From the NCBI GenBank assembly GCA_963556495.2, contig OY747702.1, forward strand, positions 2,979,001-3,043,000: a DNA stretch of 64,000 nucleotides. The letters are read 5' to 3'. This DNA is from Valencia hispanica. Its lineage: Eukaryota > Chordata > Actinopteri > Cyprinodontiformes > Valenciidae. A model generated the notes under the pieces. That model worked only from the letters and a program-made list of their open reading frames with translations. It was not told where the DNA came from and did not search any database. Positions 9,676 to 21,133 of the stretch are shown piece by piece (the stretch's first letter is position 1; each line of letters starts with the position of its first letter). The position numbers and the translations under genes were made by a program.

Positions 9676-9722
9676 GTTGTCCAGATTTTTCTTCTTTAGC
9701 AGTGGTTTAATAACTGCTGTTT

Positions 9723-11097
9723 ATAAGGGGAGCATAGAAACTGAAAGCTGCTTCTCCATGTTTAGTTCTGAGTCTAGGGATGTTTAGTAGGCTAGAGTTG
9801 GACGACCTGAGTGGTCTTGGTGGTTGGTACAGTGACAACAGGTCTTCAACATATTTTGGTGCTAAGCCATGTAATGATTTATAAACTAGTAGGAGTATGT
9901 TCAAGTTTATTTTCTGAGCTACAGGGAGCCAGTGTAAGGGTTTTAGAACTGGGGTGATGTGCTCTACTTTCCTGGTTCTAGTGAGGATGCGAACAGCTGC
10001 AGCTGTCTGATTGACTTTTTAGGCCGACCTGTGAAGATGCAGTTGCAGTAATCAATCCGACTAAGGATAAACGCATGGATGAGTTTTTTGAGTTCCTGTT
10101 GCAACATCAGTCGTTTAATCCTAGAAATGTTCTTCAGGTGAAAAAAGGCTGACCTTGTTATTGCCTTTATATGACCCTGGAGGTTCAGGTCTGAGTCCAT
10201 TACTACACCTAGATTTCGAGCCTGATCAGTAGTTTCTAGCTGTATTAACTGAAGCTGTGTTCTGACTCTTGATCATTCCTCTTTGGGTCCAAAAATAATT
10301 ACTTCAGTTTTGTTTCTATTCAGCTGGAGAAAGTTATGGCACATCCATCCATTTATTTGGTCAATGCATCGATTTAGGGTTTGAATGGATTCAGAGTCCC
10401 CTGGTGACATTGTTATGTAAAGCTGAGTGTCATCCGCTTAGTTATGGTAGCTAATGTTATTGGTTGCTATAATCTTGCCTAGTGGGAGCATGTAGATATT
10501 AAATAGAAGGAGCCCTAAGATGGAGCCCTGGGGCACCCCACATGTGATTTCTGTTCGTTCTGATGAAAAGTTTCCTATTGAAACATAGAGGTACCTGTTC
10601 TTTAGGTAAGACTCAAACCAGCCAAGTAGTGTACCAGAGAGTCCGACCCAGCTCTCCAGTTGTTCCAATAATATATCATGATCAACATTGTCAAATGCTG
10701 CACTGAGGTCCAACAGAACCAGCACTGTGGTTCTACCACAGTCTGTATTTATGCGGATGTCATTGAAAACTTTGACGAGGGCAGTCTGGGTGCTGTGGTG
10801 AGCACGGAAACCAGACTGAAAAACATCAAAGCGGTTGGTCATTGTTAAGAAGCTATTTAACTGCTGAAACACAGCTTTTTCAATAATCTTTTTGATGAAT
10901 GGAAGATTAGAGATTGGCCTGTAGTTCTGCATTAACGTGTTGTCCAGATTCTTCTTCTTTAGTAGTGGTTTAATAACTGCTGTTTTTAAAGCCTGAGGGA
11001 AGACACCTGATAGCGGGGATGAGTTCACTATTTGATCAAGATCAGACCCAATAACAGGTTGAACTTTCTTTAGAAAAGCTGTGGGAATGATATCAGT
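9723..11097 (-). pseudogene. L2-C reverse transcriptase region
   Basis: The 220-residue frame 11100-10438 reads [57 protein letters not shown] and [13 protein letters not shown], and stops at YHN because the tyrosine of YADD is a TAA (10438-10440). Further blocks ([31 protein letters not shown]-like) continue to 9964, and the last part lies at 9904-9723. A deletion has removed part of the NAAARVL block near 9995. The upstream end joins L1-A at a TATCA microhomology near 11093. Confidence 0.8.
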
Positions 11098-11469
11098 CAA
11101 CTATAATCTAATGTTAGCACAGCTCTGTAAAGTTGTTTACATTAATCAATGTGGGCGGAGCCAGGGCTAAGCACTGGGATACTGGCTCTTTTTTCTTTTC
11201 TCATCTTCACATGTCTATCACCAAATGTCTTAATCACTCCTTTTTTCTTCTTGTGTATCACTCACACACACATAATTTTTTCATAACATAACTATTTCTT
11301 TCTCTCTCACCCTCACCTTTCACACCTTCGCAACTTTTTTCTATTTTTCTCTTTCTTATATCTCGGCTTTTGGATTTTCAATCAGGCAACCCCAAGCACA
11401 AACTAATAATGCACCTGTGTTTATCTGTTAATATGGTGATATGGACTTTACAACTTTTGTCTCAAAACT

Positions 11470-14400
11470 ATGGCTACTCTAAGGTTTGTCACATGGAATG
11501 TTCATGGAGCTAGCACCAGAGAGAAAAGAGTTACGATTTTTAACCAGCTTAAAAGATTGAAGGCAGATGTCGTCTTATTACAAGAAACCCATAAATATAC
11601 CTCAGCTGCAGTTGATCTTAGGACCCCGAGTTTCCTAATGTGTTTTCTGCATGCTATAACTCTAGACAAAGGGGAGTAGCAATATTAATAAATAAAAATG
11701 TAAATTTTACAGTAATAGATACAGTTTCAGATCCAGAGGGTAGATTTATTATAGTTAAACTATCTATACATAACCGAAAGTTATGTATTGTCAGTATATA
11801 TGATCCAAATGTTGATGACCCCTCATTCTTTCATTCCTTCTTCTCGGTGCTCCTTGAACACATGGATTGCTCACTTCTTCTTGGGGGCGACCTCAACTTT
11901 GGTTTAAATGAAGAAATAGACAGGCTCAGCACAGCAGGGACTCAGCGCAGCTGGAAATCTATAGATATAGTCAAACAGTACATGAGCGATTATGGACTTT
12001 GTGATGCATGGCGATCTCTTCACCCCCATGGCAAAAAATAAACTTTCTTCTCAAATGTCTACCATTCGTATTCTCGACTGGATTATTTGTTAGTCAGCAG
12101 CTCACTGTTGACTGACATTTCAGACACTGAGATACACCCTATAGCTGTTAGCGATCATGCTCCTGTTTCTCTAACTTTAGTAAATAAAACAGAAACGCCT
12201 CAAAGCAAAAATTGGAGATTTAATATATCATTACTTAAGGATAAAGAATTTATTAAATATTTTGAAAAAGAGTGGGCTTCTTATTTGGAATATAATGACC
12301 TACATGGTATGTCACCATCCATTCTTTGGGAGGCAGGGAAAGCTGTGATTAGAGGTAAAATAATCTCATTCTCATCAAATAAAAAGAAAATGGAAAAAAA
12401 ACGTATTCAGGAATTAAAAGAAACTATTAATTCATTAGAAACTTCTCTAGATGAGGAGAGACTAGGCAAAATCCGTGAAGCAAAGCTAGAATTAAATGAA
12501 ATTATTAATAAACAAACCCAGTTCTTAATTCAAAGACTTAGGATAGAAAACTTTGAACAAGGTAATAAATCAGGTAGATTTTTGGCTAACCAGCTTAAAA
12601 TTAATAAAGAAAAAACAACTATATCTGCTATTAAAGATCAGACCGGGAATACAGTATGTGATCCTAGAAAAATAAACAACACCTTTAAAGAATTTTACAA
12701 GGCTTTATACTCACCAGAGATAAATCCATCGGATCATGAAATTGAACATTCTTTGGATAACATAAAACTACCTAAATTATCTGAAAGTCAAGCGATGGCC
12801 CTGGATTCACCACTAACAGCGGCTGAACTCCAGGAGTCCCTCCAAAGCATGCCCAATAAAAAGGCTCCAGGCCCAGATGGATTTCCAGCAGAGTTCTATA
12901 AAGAATTCTGGAATATTCTGGCACCAACATTCCACAGAATGCTGCCGGAAACCAAGGAAAATGACTTCCATCAAATATGAATTCTGCCTACATTAGCCTT
13001 CTACTAAAATCAGGTAAAGACCCTTTGTTTCCTACCAGCTATCGTCCCATATCCCTCATTAATGTTGATCTTAAAATAATCTGCAAAGCCCTCGCAAAAA
13101 GAATAGAGAAAGTAACTCCTCTTATAATACATCCTGATCAAACTGGTTTTATTAAAGGGAGACATTCATCCACAAATTCACGTAGATTAATAGATTTAAT
13201 AGATTTTTCTAACTGTGAAAACATTTAGACTAATATATTATCTCTAGATGCAGAAAAAGCATTTGATAGAGTTAAGTGGAAATTCTTATTTGCAACCTTA
13301 CGTAAATTTGGCTTTGGAAATTATTTTATAAACTGGTTGAAAATATTAAACAGTTTACCAACAGCATGTATCAGGACTAATAACCAAACATCATTTAGGT
13401 TTTATCTTCAGAGAGGTACCAGGCAGGGATGTCCTCTCTCTCTCCCTGTTAGCTATTTTTATTGAACCACTAGCTGCAGCAATCAGGCAAACTCACAATA
13501 TTAAAGGCATAAAATGCAATAACCTAGAACATAAAATCAGTCATTATGCAGATGATGTATTACTTTTTCTCCAGCATTCACAAACCTCTTTCTCTCTGGT
13601 AATCGGGTTGATAAACTCTAAAATCTACAGTTCTTCCAATCAATTGTTCTGTCCAGAACTAACTAATATATAACTGCAGTCAGGGAATATAACTTATTTA
13701 GGTATCAATGTCTCACCAAGACTGGCAGATTTAATAAAGCTAAACTACATCCCACTTTTAAAAAAAGTGGAAGATGATCTTGCTAGATGGAAATCCCTAC
13801 CCATATCACTTATGGGAAGGGTTGCTTCAATAAAAATGATGGTTTTGCCCAAAATCAACTACTTTTTCTCAATGATCCCAAGTAAACCATCACTAGATCA
13901 CTAGATCTCTGGACTCCTCTGTCTCTAAATTTCTTCGGAAAGATAAACCCCCACGTATCATCTTAAAAACACTGCAGAAGACCAAAGAAAAAGGAGGTCT
14001 AGATCTACCAAACTTCCATCATTATTTCTTAGCCAACAGGCTCCAATACATCTCAAGATGGTTAAAACATAGCTACCTAGATGAGTCCTGGATAGACGTA
14101 GAACAGAAACTATGCAATAAGATAAAACTTTCAGACCTACCATTTATTAGCTCAAATATAAAACAATATGAATGCTTTAAAAGCATAAATATCAGCTCCT
14201 CTCTGACAGCATGGTGGGAGTTTCTAAAAATGACAGAGTCCACAATAATCCCATGCAGACGTACACCCATCTGGAATAATCCCAGACTGGAGGTGCAATG
14301 GAATTGAATACTTAGAACATATATTTGAAGGAACAGACTTTATCCCATTTAATACATTAATTACACAATATGGAATTGATAAAACAAATTCTTAGAATAT

Positions 14401-15116
14401 CAACAAATTAAATCTATTATTAAAGGTAAATTTAGGCTCAATACAGTTGAATTACAAATTCCAGCAAGAGTTTTAGATTTTCTTAATCTCAACCCCTCCA
14501 AATTGCTGTCTAAAATATACAAAACTTTATCTACATTAGATGAATCAATAGCCATCCCTATTTCAAAATGGGAGGTGGATTTATCAGCGAACTTTGACCA
14601 AAACGTCTCGTCTCAGATGTGTTTAAGAACCTTTAAAATAACAAAAAAAATCCTAATTTGCAATCAATACAATACAAAATCCTTCATAGAGTACACTATA
14701 CAGGTCAACGGATGTTTAGGATGGATTTTACGTTGTCTAATACCTGCTTACAATGCACAAGCAATATACCACATACTTATGTTCATGCGCTTTGGTTCTG
14801 TCCACCTGTTAAGAAATTTTGGTGCCAGATATGTGAGGACTTATCAAAGTTTCTGAAATGTAACATTCCACCAACTCCTTCAGTTTGCCTGTTCGGAGAT
14901 TTAAATGATGTCACCATGGACACAAAGTCAGTTCTAATGGTTCACATTGCCTTTTGCATTGCTAAGAAAACTATACTCCTGAACTGGAAAAATAAAAAGG
15001 CTCTTAATATTAATCAGTATAGAAATCTCTTGTTGGACCACATTGGTCTTGAGACGGCCTCTGGCTCCATATCTGAACAATCTCTCTGGGCTCCTTTGAT
15101 CGGCTCCATCACCTAG
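11470..15116 (+). pseudogene. L1-A ORF2: endonuclease and reverse transcriptase
   Basis: The start MATLRFVTWNVHGAS is the usual L1 endonuclease N-terminus. Other endonuclease blocks are LLQETHK, RQRGVAILINK, LLLGGDLNFGLNEEID, LDYLLVSSSL and VSDHAPVSLTL. RT blocks are KAPGPDGFPAEFYKEFW, SYRPISLINVDLKIICKAL, DQTGFIKGRHSSTNSRRLID, LDAEKAFDRVKWKF and YADDVLLF (YADD at 13545-13556). The C-terminal region has LPNFHHYFLANRLQYIS-like and FRMDFTLSNTCLQC blocks. Breaks: frameshift near 11675, stop at 12039-12041 (TAC to TAA), 4-bp deletion at about 12967, stop at 13226-13228 and more after 13430. The TAG at 15114 matches the stop positions of the other two copies. Confidence 0.85.
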
Positions 15117-17650
15117 TAGGGGTGGGGTCACTTGGTTTGGTCGTTTGGGATATTGTTGCTGATGTGGGGGTTTTTGGGATTGGAGGCGTCTGGGGGGGAT
15201 CCCTGGGGGTGGGATCACTGGGCGGACGGGGCGCTGGACGTCGTGGCCCCAACCTGGGGTTGGGCTTTGGTGGCAACTCCTGATGGCTACATGCGGTGCC
15301 TTAGGGGGGTTGCACTGACGGCTGTGCTGCGCCTTGGTAGGGTCTGGGGTGGGCCTGGGGATTCGGGGCTCTGGGGCGCCGCACCCCTTAGCTGTGGTCT
15401 TGGCCGGGGGTTGGCCGGCGTGGGGTCTCTGTTGCCTCTGGGGGTGGGGGCCGGCCGGCATGCGTGGCCGCCTCTCTCTTTTTCTCTGGGCCAATTGTCA
15501 TCGCCGGTCCCTTGTTTGCTGGTTGGGGTGCCTGGCTGGCGGTCGAGGCGGCTGGGTGGCATTTCTGGGCCTGATCAGTCCTTTTTCGCACTGGACTTAG
15601 CTCCTGTGTCTTGGTCTTTATGCGTTGCGGGGCGCTGGGGTCCGGTTCGGTTGGACCTGCGGAAGGACGCGCCGGGTAGTCGGCGTGCAAGACAGGTGGG
15701 TGGGGCACTGGGTTTGGTTTCCTGCCGGGCCATTGAGCAGCAGTGGTCGCTCCACAAGGGAATGGGGCTGGTGGATGTCAGACTGGTGGGTCGGCCGCCC
15801 AGTTCATCGGTTTGCTCCTGGTCTGGGCAGGTACGTCGCTGGGGTTTGGGCTGCGTGGACTTCCGATGCGCAGGTGGCGCTGGGGGCCTCCTTTGCTGGC
15901 GGGGAGGCTATTGGTAACTAGCGACAGGTGCTCTCCCTCTACGAGGGCACTTGGACGGGGGGGAGGGGTGTGCTGGAGGGGGGGGGGGGGTCGAACTCAA
16001 CCTGGGTGTCTAGTGTCTTTTGTGTTCTGATAGTAGAGCGAATGTCAGGGTGGGTTTATTTCCCCTTCTGGGATGGGGCTGGGGGGACTGCCTTGGGGTC
16101 CGTGGGGCTTGGTGGTGCTGTCGCCGTGGGCCCCGGGTTGAACGTGCCATGGCCTCCCTCCCCTGGTGGATCCCGGTGAACAGCGGTGCCTATCGAGGTC
16201 AGTGGGCGAGCTGGCTCCCAGTGCTTCAATCCCCATCTCCGAACACCTCTGTCCACCCGCTCCATCACTTTACCTGATATAGGGTCTTGAGGCATGGGCA
16301 CATCACTGGGGTGCGAGGAGGGGTTTCCCTCCTCTCTATCCCGTGGCGTCCTGAGTCCCAATTTTAGTATACAACTTAGACACTCCCACTTATAACATTT
16401 TCATGCGACACACATGTAGGGACTTTGAGGTGGGCACACTTTTCGGCATCCAAAGGGGGAGCGGTTCAATCAGCTTCACCTCTGGTGCCGGTGCCCACTG
16501 TTAAACCACATATAGACACTGAGGGCTCGGGGTGGGGGTTGGGGGATGTGTGGCTGCCTTCCCCACATCCCACCCCTCTGTTTTAAATGCACATTATAAC
16601 AACACGCATCAACACCATACTCGAGCGGGAGGACAGAGGTTATCGGTCATCAAGGGTTGGGGTCCGGAGGAGGAAAAGGCGTTCAAGTCGGGGTCCTAGG
16701 CTGTCGGGCTGCTTTGCCACTGTGGGGCCCTTGACGGTCTGCTTGTCTCCATCCTAGAAGGTAGGGGGTCCATCTCCCGGGTTCGGACCTCAGGCCTTAT
16801 ATTTAATGGGGGGGGCTATTTCCCCTCCGTCACTCCCCGCTGGTGACAGATGCCCTGCCTACTGGTGCTTCAGTTAGTCAATCCGGTACTGACCTGGTGT
16901 GTGCCTGGTCGGGCCTGGGGGGGTCGGTGTGTTGGTCGGCCGATGCGCTGGGCTGATATCCTCCTTTGGTTGGTTGGGGCACCTCTTTTAGGGGTGCCAG
17001 GTTTGGGATTGTTGGGTGGTGCCTGCTCGGTGGCTCGGCGGGATACGGATCCAGCGTCTCTGCTCGTTCAATCACCTGTTCTGTGCGCACCATGCATGGT
17101 CAGTTCATTGGCGGGTTGGACCGGCCCTGGCCTTTGTTGGATGCCTGGTCTCGGCGCTCTGCGTTGCGTCGGATCAGGACTTGGGAGCTGGTACAACTTG
17201 GTGTCCAGGAGCTGGCTGAGCTCAGCCTGGGGATGCTGTCCGTCCGCTGCGGCTATCGGTAGGGCGCCCTGACGTGGGGCAGGGGTGGGGCGCTGGGATG
17301 TTGGCGGTGGGGATTGGCCCAGGGTGGTGGTGGCGCATGGCTTGTCGGATCCCTGCTGGGGGGTGGGGGGCCCCTGGGCCCCGGCTCTCCTGGTCCATGG
17401 ACTGGCCTGCCCTGGCGCGGCTGGTTGCCGGCGGGGCCTGTTGGCTCGTCACTGCTGCCCCCCGGGCCCCTGCATAGTAGCCGTTGGACGTTCCCCTGGG
17501 GTTCTCCTTTGCTCCTCTCTTGGGGGATGCGGTCGGCCCTGCCCGGGTCCGCCTGGGGCTCTGGGGGTCCTTTGGACGTCTTGGCTCCGATCTCCTTCAT
17601 GTCTGCATCGATTCCTGGTAGACGGATTGATGGCTGCTCACACCAGCTAT
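15117..17650 (+). repeat. G-rich 3' UTR of L1-A
   Basis: About 2.5 kb with very strong strand asymmetry: G and T dominate the sense strand with repeated GGGG words, including a run of 13 G at 15978-15990. The reverse of the same sequence is present at 42200-44330 (L1-C), and a diverged version at 51621-54692 (L1-D). The long open frames here (for example 15132-15917) are Gly/Trp/Leu/Arg-rich, without domains and not conserved in frame between copies, so I treat the tract as non-coding. Many four-G-run clusters could fold as G-quadruplexes in RNA or single-stranded DNA. Confidence 0.75.
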
Positions 17651-18280
17651 TGAACACTCTTATGGAGAAACCTTATATGCACCAGCATGTTCACACACAC
17701 ATATAGATGTGGGGTCTCTGGTGTTTACAGATATATTCTTGGGCTGAGGTTATCATTCCTAGAGCTTGATTAATCGGTACCATGAGTTTTTCTGTGACAT
17801 TGTTGTTATATTTTTATATCCATTTTTGTGTGATGTGGTTGTTTAGTTCTTAGTTCACGATGTTTGGTTTGTTTTGTCGATGTTCCTTTTTCCTGGTTTG
17901 TTTTGTTTTGTTTTTTCCCCTCTCTCTGCCGTCCTTTGGGCATGGAGGCAGACTTCCATGTTTTCCTGTGTTTTCTTTGTTCCCCTTCCTCTCTTGTATT
18001 TTCAACTCACCCTCTCTCATGACTTTTTGTTTCCTACCTCTCTTCTTCATATTCTTTCTTTCTTTCCCTTAATTTTCCGTCTCCGGGTCCATAACATCAG
18101 GAAATAAAACCCCCAGCAATTCATAATAAAGAGTTTTCACACATATATCAAGTGGAGTACTATAGCAAAAGCTGTACTGCTCCGCTTGTGAAAGTAAATC
18201 TGTTGGGCTTCTACTTGGTACTCGGACACAAATTCTGAGCTCCACACCGCCAAACAGGACACATAAAAAAAAATTTTTTT
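17651..18280 (+). repeat. L1-A distal 3' UTR, AT- and pyrimidine-rich
   Basis: Composition switches abruptly from G-rich to AT-rich near 17650. It includes CACACACATATAGATG (the site expanded into (TA)n in L1-D), TTTTTATATCCATTTTTGTG, and C/T-rich tracts at 17920-18070. Reverse matches to L1-C stop at 17858, where L1-C switches to an L2-type tail. An A9 followed by T10 marks the likely junction with L2-C at 18265-18285. Confidence 0.55.
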
Positions 18281-18284
18281 TTTA

Positions 18285-18932
18285 AAAGACAGCAGGAGGA
18301 GTAGCTTAATTGGATAATGATTTTTTCAAGGCTGTTTTGGTTTAATTCGTGGAATTCAGACATTTTCTCCACATTGTTGTTGATTGGGGATGGCACTGGT
18401 TTTGGGTTCGGTATTTAGGTACAGATTGACCCTCTAATTGTTAGAATCTTTTCAGTGAAAAAGCTGGCAAATTAATTGCAGGCCCTGGTAAAGTTTAGTT
18501 CAGGGGCTACTGTCACTAGGGGATTAGTTAGTCTTTCCACTGTTGCAAACAGAGTCCGTGCATTAATTATGTTTCTGTTGATGATTTCAGAAAAGAACGA
18601 TTCCCTAGCATCTTTTATAGTTAGTTGATATCTATTCAGTCTCTCTTTGTAGATCTCACAGTGAACCTGGAGTCGAGTTTTCTGCCATTTTCTCTCGGCT
18701 CGTCGACACTCTTTTTTTCACTACGTACAAGTGGATTACTTGCCCACAGAGACTTCTTCCTACCTGAGACTACTTTCACTTTAGTTGGAGCAATGGAATC
18801 CATTAGGTCTGAGATTCTTGCAAGGAAATTATCTACCAGCTGATTTACTGAGTTTGAGTTGGGAGGTGAAGGGGACGTAGTGGAAGGGTAAATACGTTTA
18901 AAGTTTCTACTGTACTGTCCCCTAGAAAACAC
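18285..18932 (-). pseudogene. L2-C linker between endonuclease and reverse transcriptase
   Basis: Minus-strand frames read MSEFHELNQNSLEKIIIQLS (18396-18340) and, upstream, VRSEKKSVDEPRENGRKLDS with LLARISDLMDSIAPTK-like sequence (18636-18932). This is the arm between endonuclease and RT found in L2-A at 361-720 on the other strand. TACAAAGAGAGACTGAATAG here equals the L2-A segment at about 371-394. Frameshifts and stops are frequent. Confidence 0.7.
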
Positions 18933-18939
18933 TTTTTTA

Positions 18940-19783
18940 TAGTGGTCTTACTGTGGCTGGATAATTTAGCAGAGATGGTACTTTCAAAGAAAATACAGAA
19001 ATGGTCAGATAATACAATATTAATTACCGAGATGTTGGAAATATTTAAACCTTTGCTGATAATTAAGTTTAGAGTGTGTCATTTATTGTGTGTTGGTTGT
19101 TTGACATGCTGGGCTAGGCCGAAGTTGTGGAGAGCATCATCTAAGGTTTTTGCTTGTCCAACTTGGGGGTTGTCGGTATGGATGTTAAAATCCCCCACAA
19201 TGATTAGTTGGTCATAGTCGATACATATTACAGAAAGAAGATAATTGAGATTATGAAAGAAGTTTTGGTGGTTTATATAACCTCAGAAATACAGCTTTGT
19301 TAGGTTCGTTTATCTGGGTGGCTAGGTATTCAAAATCAAACGGGTGCCCAGGACTACCTTTTTAAAGTTCATTGAGTTGTGAAAAATGGTGGCTACACCT
19401 CCACCTCGTCTGTGTTTCCTGCTCTCGCTTAAGAAAATGTAATTTGGAGGAGTAGATTCTATCAATGCAGATGTTTCATTATTTTCATCTAGCCAAGTTT
19501 CTGATAAAAAAAGGGCGTGTAAATTATGCTCAGTGATGAAGTCATTGATAAGAAAAGACTTCCTGGATAGAGATCTAATGTTTAATAAAGCTAACCTAAG
19601 TATTGTGATGATGGGCAACTGAACCTTCTGATAGGTTATCAATATGAGATTTTGTTTAATATGAGAGCATGTGGTTAACGGTTTTTGTTTCCTGCTGCTG
19701 ATAAGCACTTGAATGCTAAACTCAGGGATGCCAGGCAAGTTCTGGGAGACGGTAGGGGTAGATTTACTGCCCGGTTCCTTCAA
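18940..19783 (-). pseudogene. L2-C endonuclease domain
   Basis: The 153-residue frame 19783-19322 contains LALLNIRSLSRKSFLINDFI, EHNLHALFLSETWLDENNET and SRKHRRGGGVATIF, the N-terminal half of the LINE EEP endonuclease, with the NxRSL and ETWL catalytic neighbourhoods. Downstream (19322-18950), other frames give GDFNIHTDNPQVGQAKTLDD and HNKSHTLNLI-like blocks, corresponding to the GDFNIH segment of L2-A at 85. About 40 residues precede the domain, and there is a frameshift at 19322. Confidence 0.75.
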
Positions 19784-19786
19784 ATA

Positions 19787-21133
19787 TCAAATATCTGTAA
19801 TAATCATTGGGGGGAAGCTCCCAGGCTTATTGACATTTGACCCAGGGGTTTGGTGTAGTCTAAGTTTTGGTGTTAATTGTGTCCCAAATTTAATTTGCTC
19901 CTTCAGTCTTTCTGTAAAGTTTCTAAATGGAGACTCATTTGATGTGGCTGAGTCACAGGAAGATGAAGACTTAATATCTGATAGTTGTTTATCTGTTAGG
20001 GCCTGTGGTGTCATTATGACTTGCTGATTTTGTTCTCTGATATCCATGGGCGCCTCAAGGTCAGCTTTTGGGAGCAAGTGTTTTGCTTTCTGATTTTGAT
20101 AAGAGAAAATGTTTACTGCCATTAGCCTTACTCCGGCCTTGTTCAGATAACGTATCCCTTCTTTGAACAGATGGTTAGCACTTCCAAACACTTTGAAATT
20201 ATTAATAAATGTGAACGACTTTTCAGCTGAATGTTTCTTTAATCATTTATGGACCATTTTGGAATCTGCTAAATCTTTCATCATCCCCTTCAGGGACTGG
20301 TCCGCTGATGAGGATGTTTACGTTAAGTCCATCAAGTCTCTGTAGGAGATCAGAAAAGTCTCTCTTCAGAATCTCTAATTGTCTCATCGCGATTTCTGCT
20401 GATCCAGCGTGAATGACGAGTTTTTCCAAAGTAGGATGTTGGTCCAAGATTTTCTGGATTTTTTCTGATATTTCTCTCACTGTATTTTTGTAGCAGCTAT
20501 AAACTCTGGTGTTCTTGCTACAAAAAGCCTCAATTCCCTTAATTGATCCGTCTTGTATGATAACAATCTTTGCTGGGGGGGCTCTTACTTTGTTATGTGT
20601 CCGTTTGATGCGGCTGGGTTTCTCCTGGTGGCTTTGATTGGTCCCGGGTGCTGCGTCGTCTTTCGGGGAACTCAGGGCTGCGAATCTGTTTTTCACCGGG
20701 AATCCAGGTAGGAGTAATATCTCTTGTTTTTCGCTGAAACCTCTTTTGTTTACTTTTAGCAGAAGCGGCAGGTCTGGGTTCAGAGCTTTCCCTGTGCTGG
20801 AGTTTCTTTTGTTTTTTCTTCCTCGGAGAACAGGCTGGGGTTGATGATTCCATGCATTTTAAAGCTGGCCAACGTTCAGAGTGTGGAGTTCTACCCGTTA
20901 GAAGTCTGTTTGCTGAGGGAGTAGCGTTGTCCTGTGTTTTCTCTGTGACACGGTTAGACCGATGTAACACCGGGCTGCTAGGGTGTTCCTCCCTGTGTGT
21001 ATTCATCGTTAAAGTTGTCGTTTCCATAATCAGCGTGGAGATCAAAATTAATTTCCAGACGACGTAGCTTCGTTTCAATGCCCTTAATTCTGTGGAGCAG
21101 TTATTCAAATTCCTCAGCTGAGCAAAAAGCCAT
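19787..21133 (-). pseudogene. L2-C ORF1 with SGNH-hydrolase-like domain
   Basis: ORF1 probably starts at the ATG at 21133-21131 (MAFCSAEEFE, then a stop at 21101, then LLHRIKGIETKLRRLEINFD, a short coiled-coil-like segment). A basic, low-complexity region follows (20980-20700). The frame 20696-20247 then reads KIVIIQDGSIKGIEAF, TLEKLVIHAGSAEIAMRQLE, LLQRLDGLNVNILISGPVPE. After a frameshift, 20191-19787 reads VFGSANHLFKEGIRYLNKAG and VRLMAVNIF. Order and spacing fit an SGNH/GDSL esterase fold: nucleophile block, Gly block, Asn block and C-terminal Asp-His block. CR1/L2 LINEs are known to carry an esterase-like ORF1. Here the nucleophile block (QDGS rather than GDS) and the DxxH block (EGIRYL) look degraded. 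Confidence 0.65.

Larger units (their letters stand above)
8128..9722 (-). mobile_element. 5'-truncated L2 copy (L2-D) inserted into a sister L2
   Basis: A 3' tail of about nine CAAGG units (8128-8173), 3' UTR and an open 442-codon RT are followed by abrupt truncation at 9722, where the sequence jumps back to ATAAGGGGAGC of the host L2-C. The word (C/T)AAGG occurs at both borders and fits a short target duplication that merges with the CAAGG tail. This explains why the same 1.27 kb of RT is seen twice in a row (8446-9722 and 9723-10985) without needing a tandem duplication. Confidence 0.8.
11096..18280 (+). mobile_element. L1-group LINE (L1-A), 5'-truncated, inserted in L2-C
   Basis: The element starts in the inter-ORF spacer (AGTCAACTATAATCTAATG, matching the reverse of 48190-48215 in L1-C), so ORF1 is missing. 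A pseudogenised ORF2 (11470-15116) follows, then about 2.5 kb of extremely G-rich 3' UTR (15117-17650), an AT-rich 3' end with several pyrimidine tracts (17700-18110), and an A-run near 18265-18273. Both flanks are L2-C sequence. It is the only L1 copy here that keeps the far 3' UTR beyond base 17850. The stretch 18110-18265 has no match elsewhere in the window and is assigned to the L1 tail only by exclusion. Confidence 0.8.

Noticed and set aside
8446..10985. Tandem duplication of 1.27 kb within one L2
   Set aside because: The second unit continues exactly where the 7801-8127 copy stops, and a 3' tail lies between, so nesting of two insertions explains it better.
15132..15917. Long plus-strand open frame (261 codons) in the G-rich tract, and antisense frames such as 42225-43043 (272 codons)
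   Set aside because: Composition lacks stops; residues are low-complexity (Gly/Trp/Arg or Pro/Arg/Gln), no domain, and frames are not kept between L1-A and L1-C.
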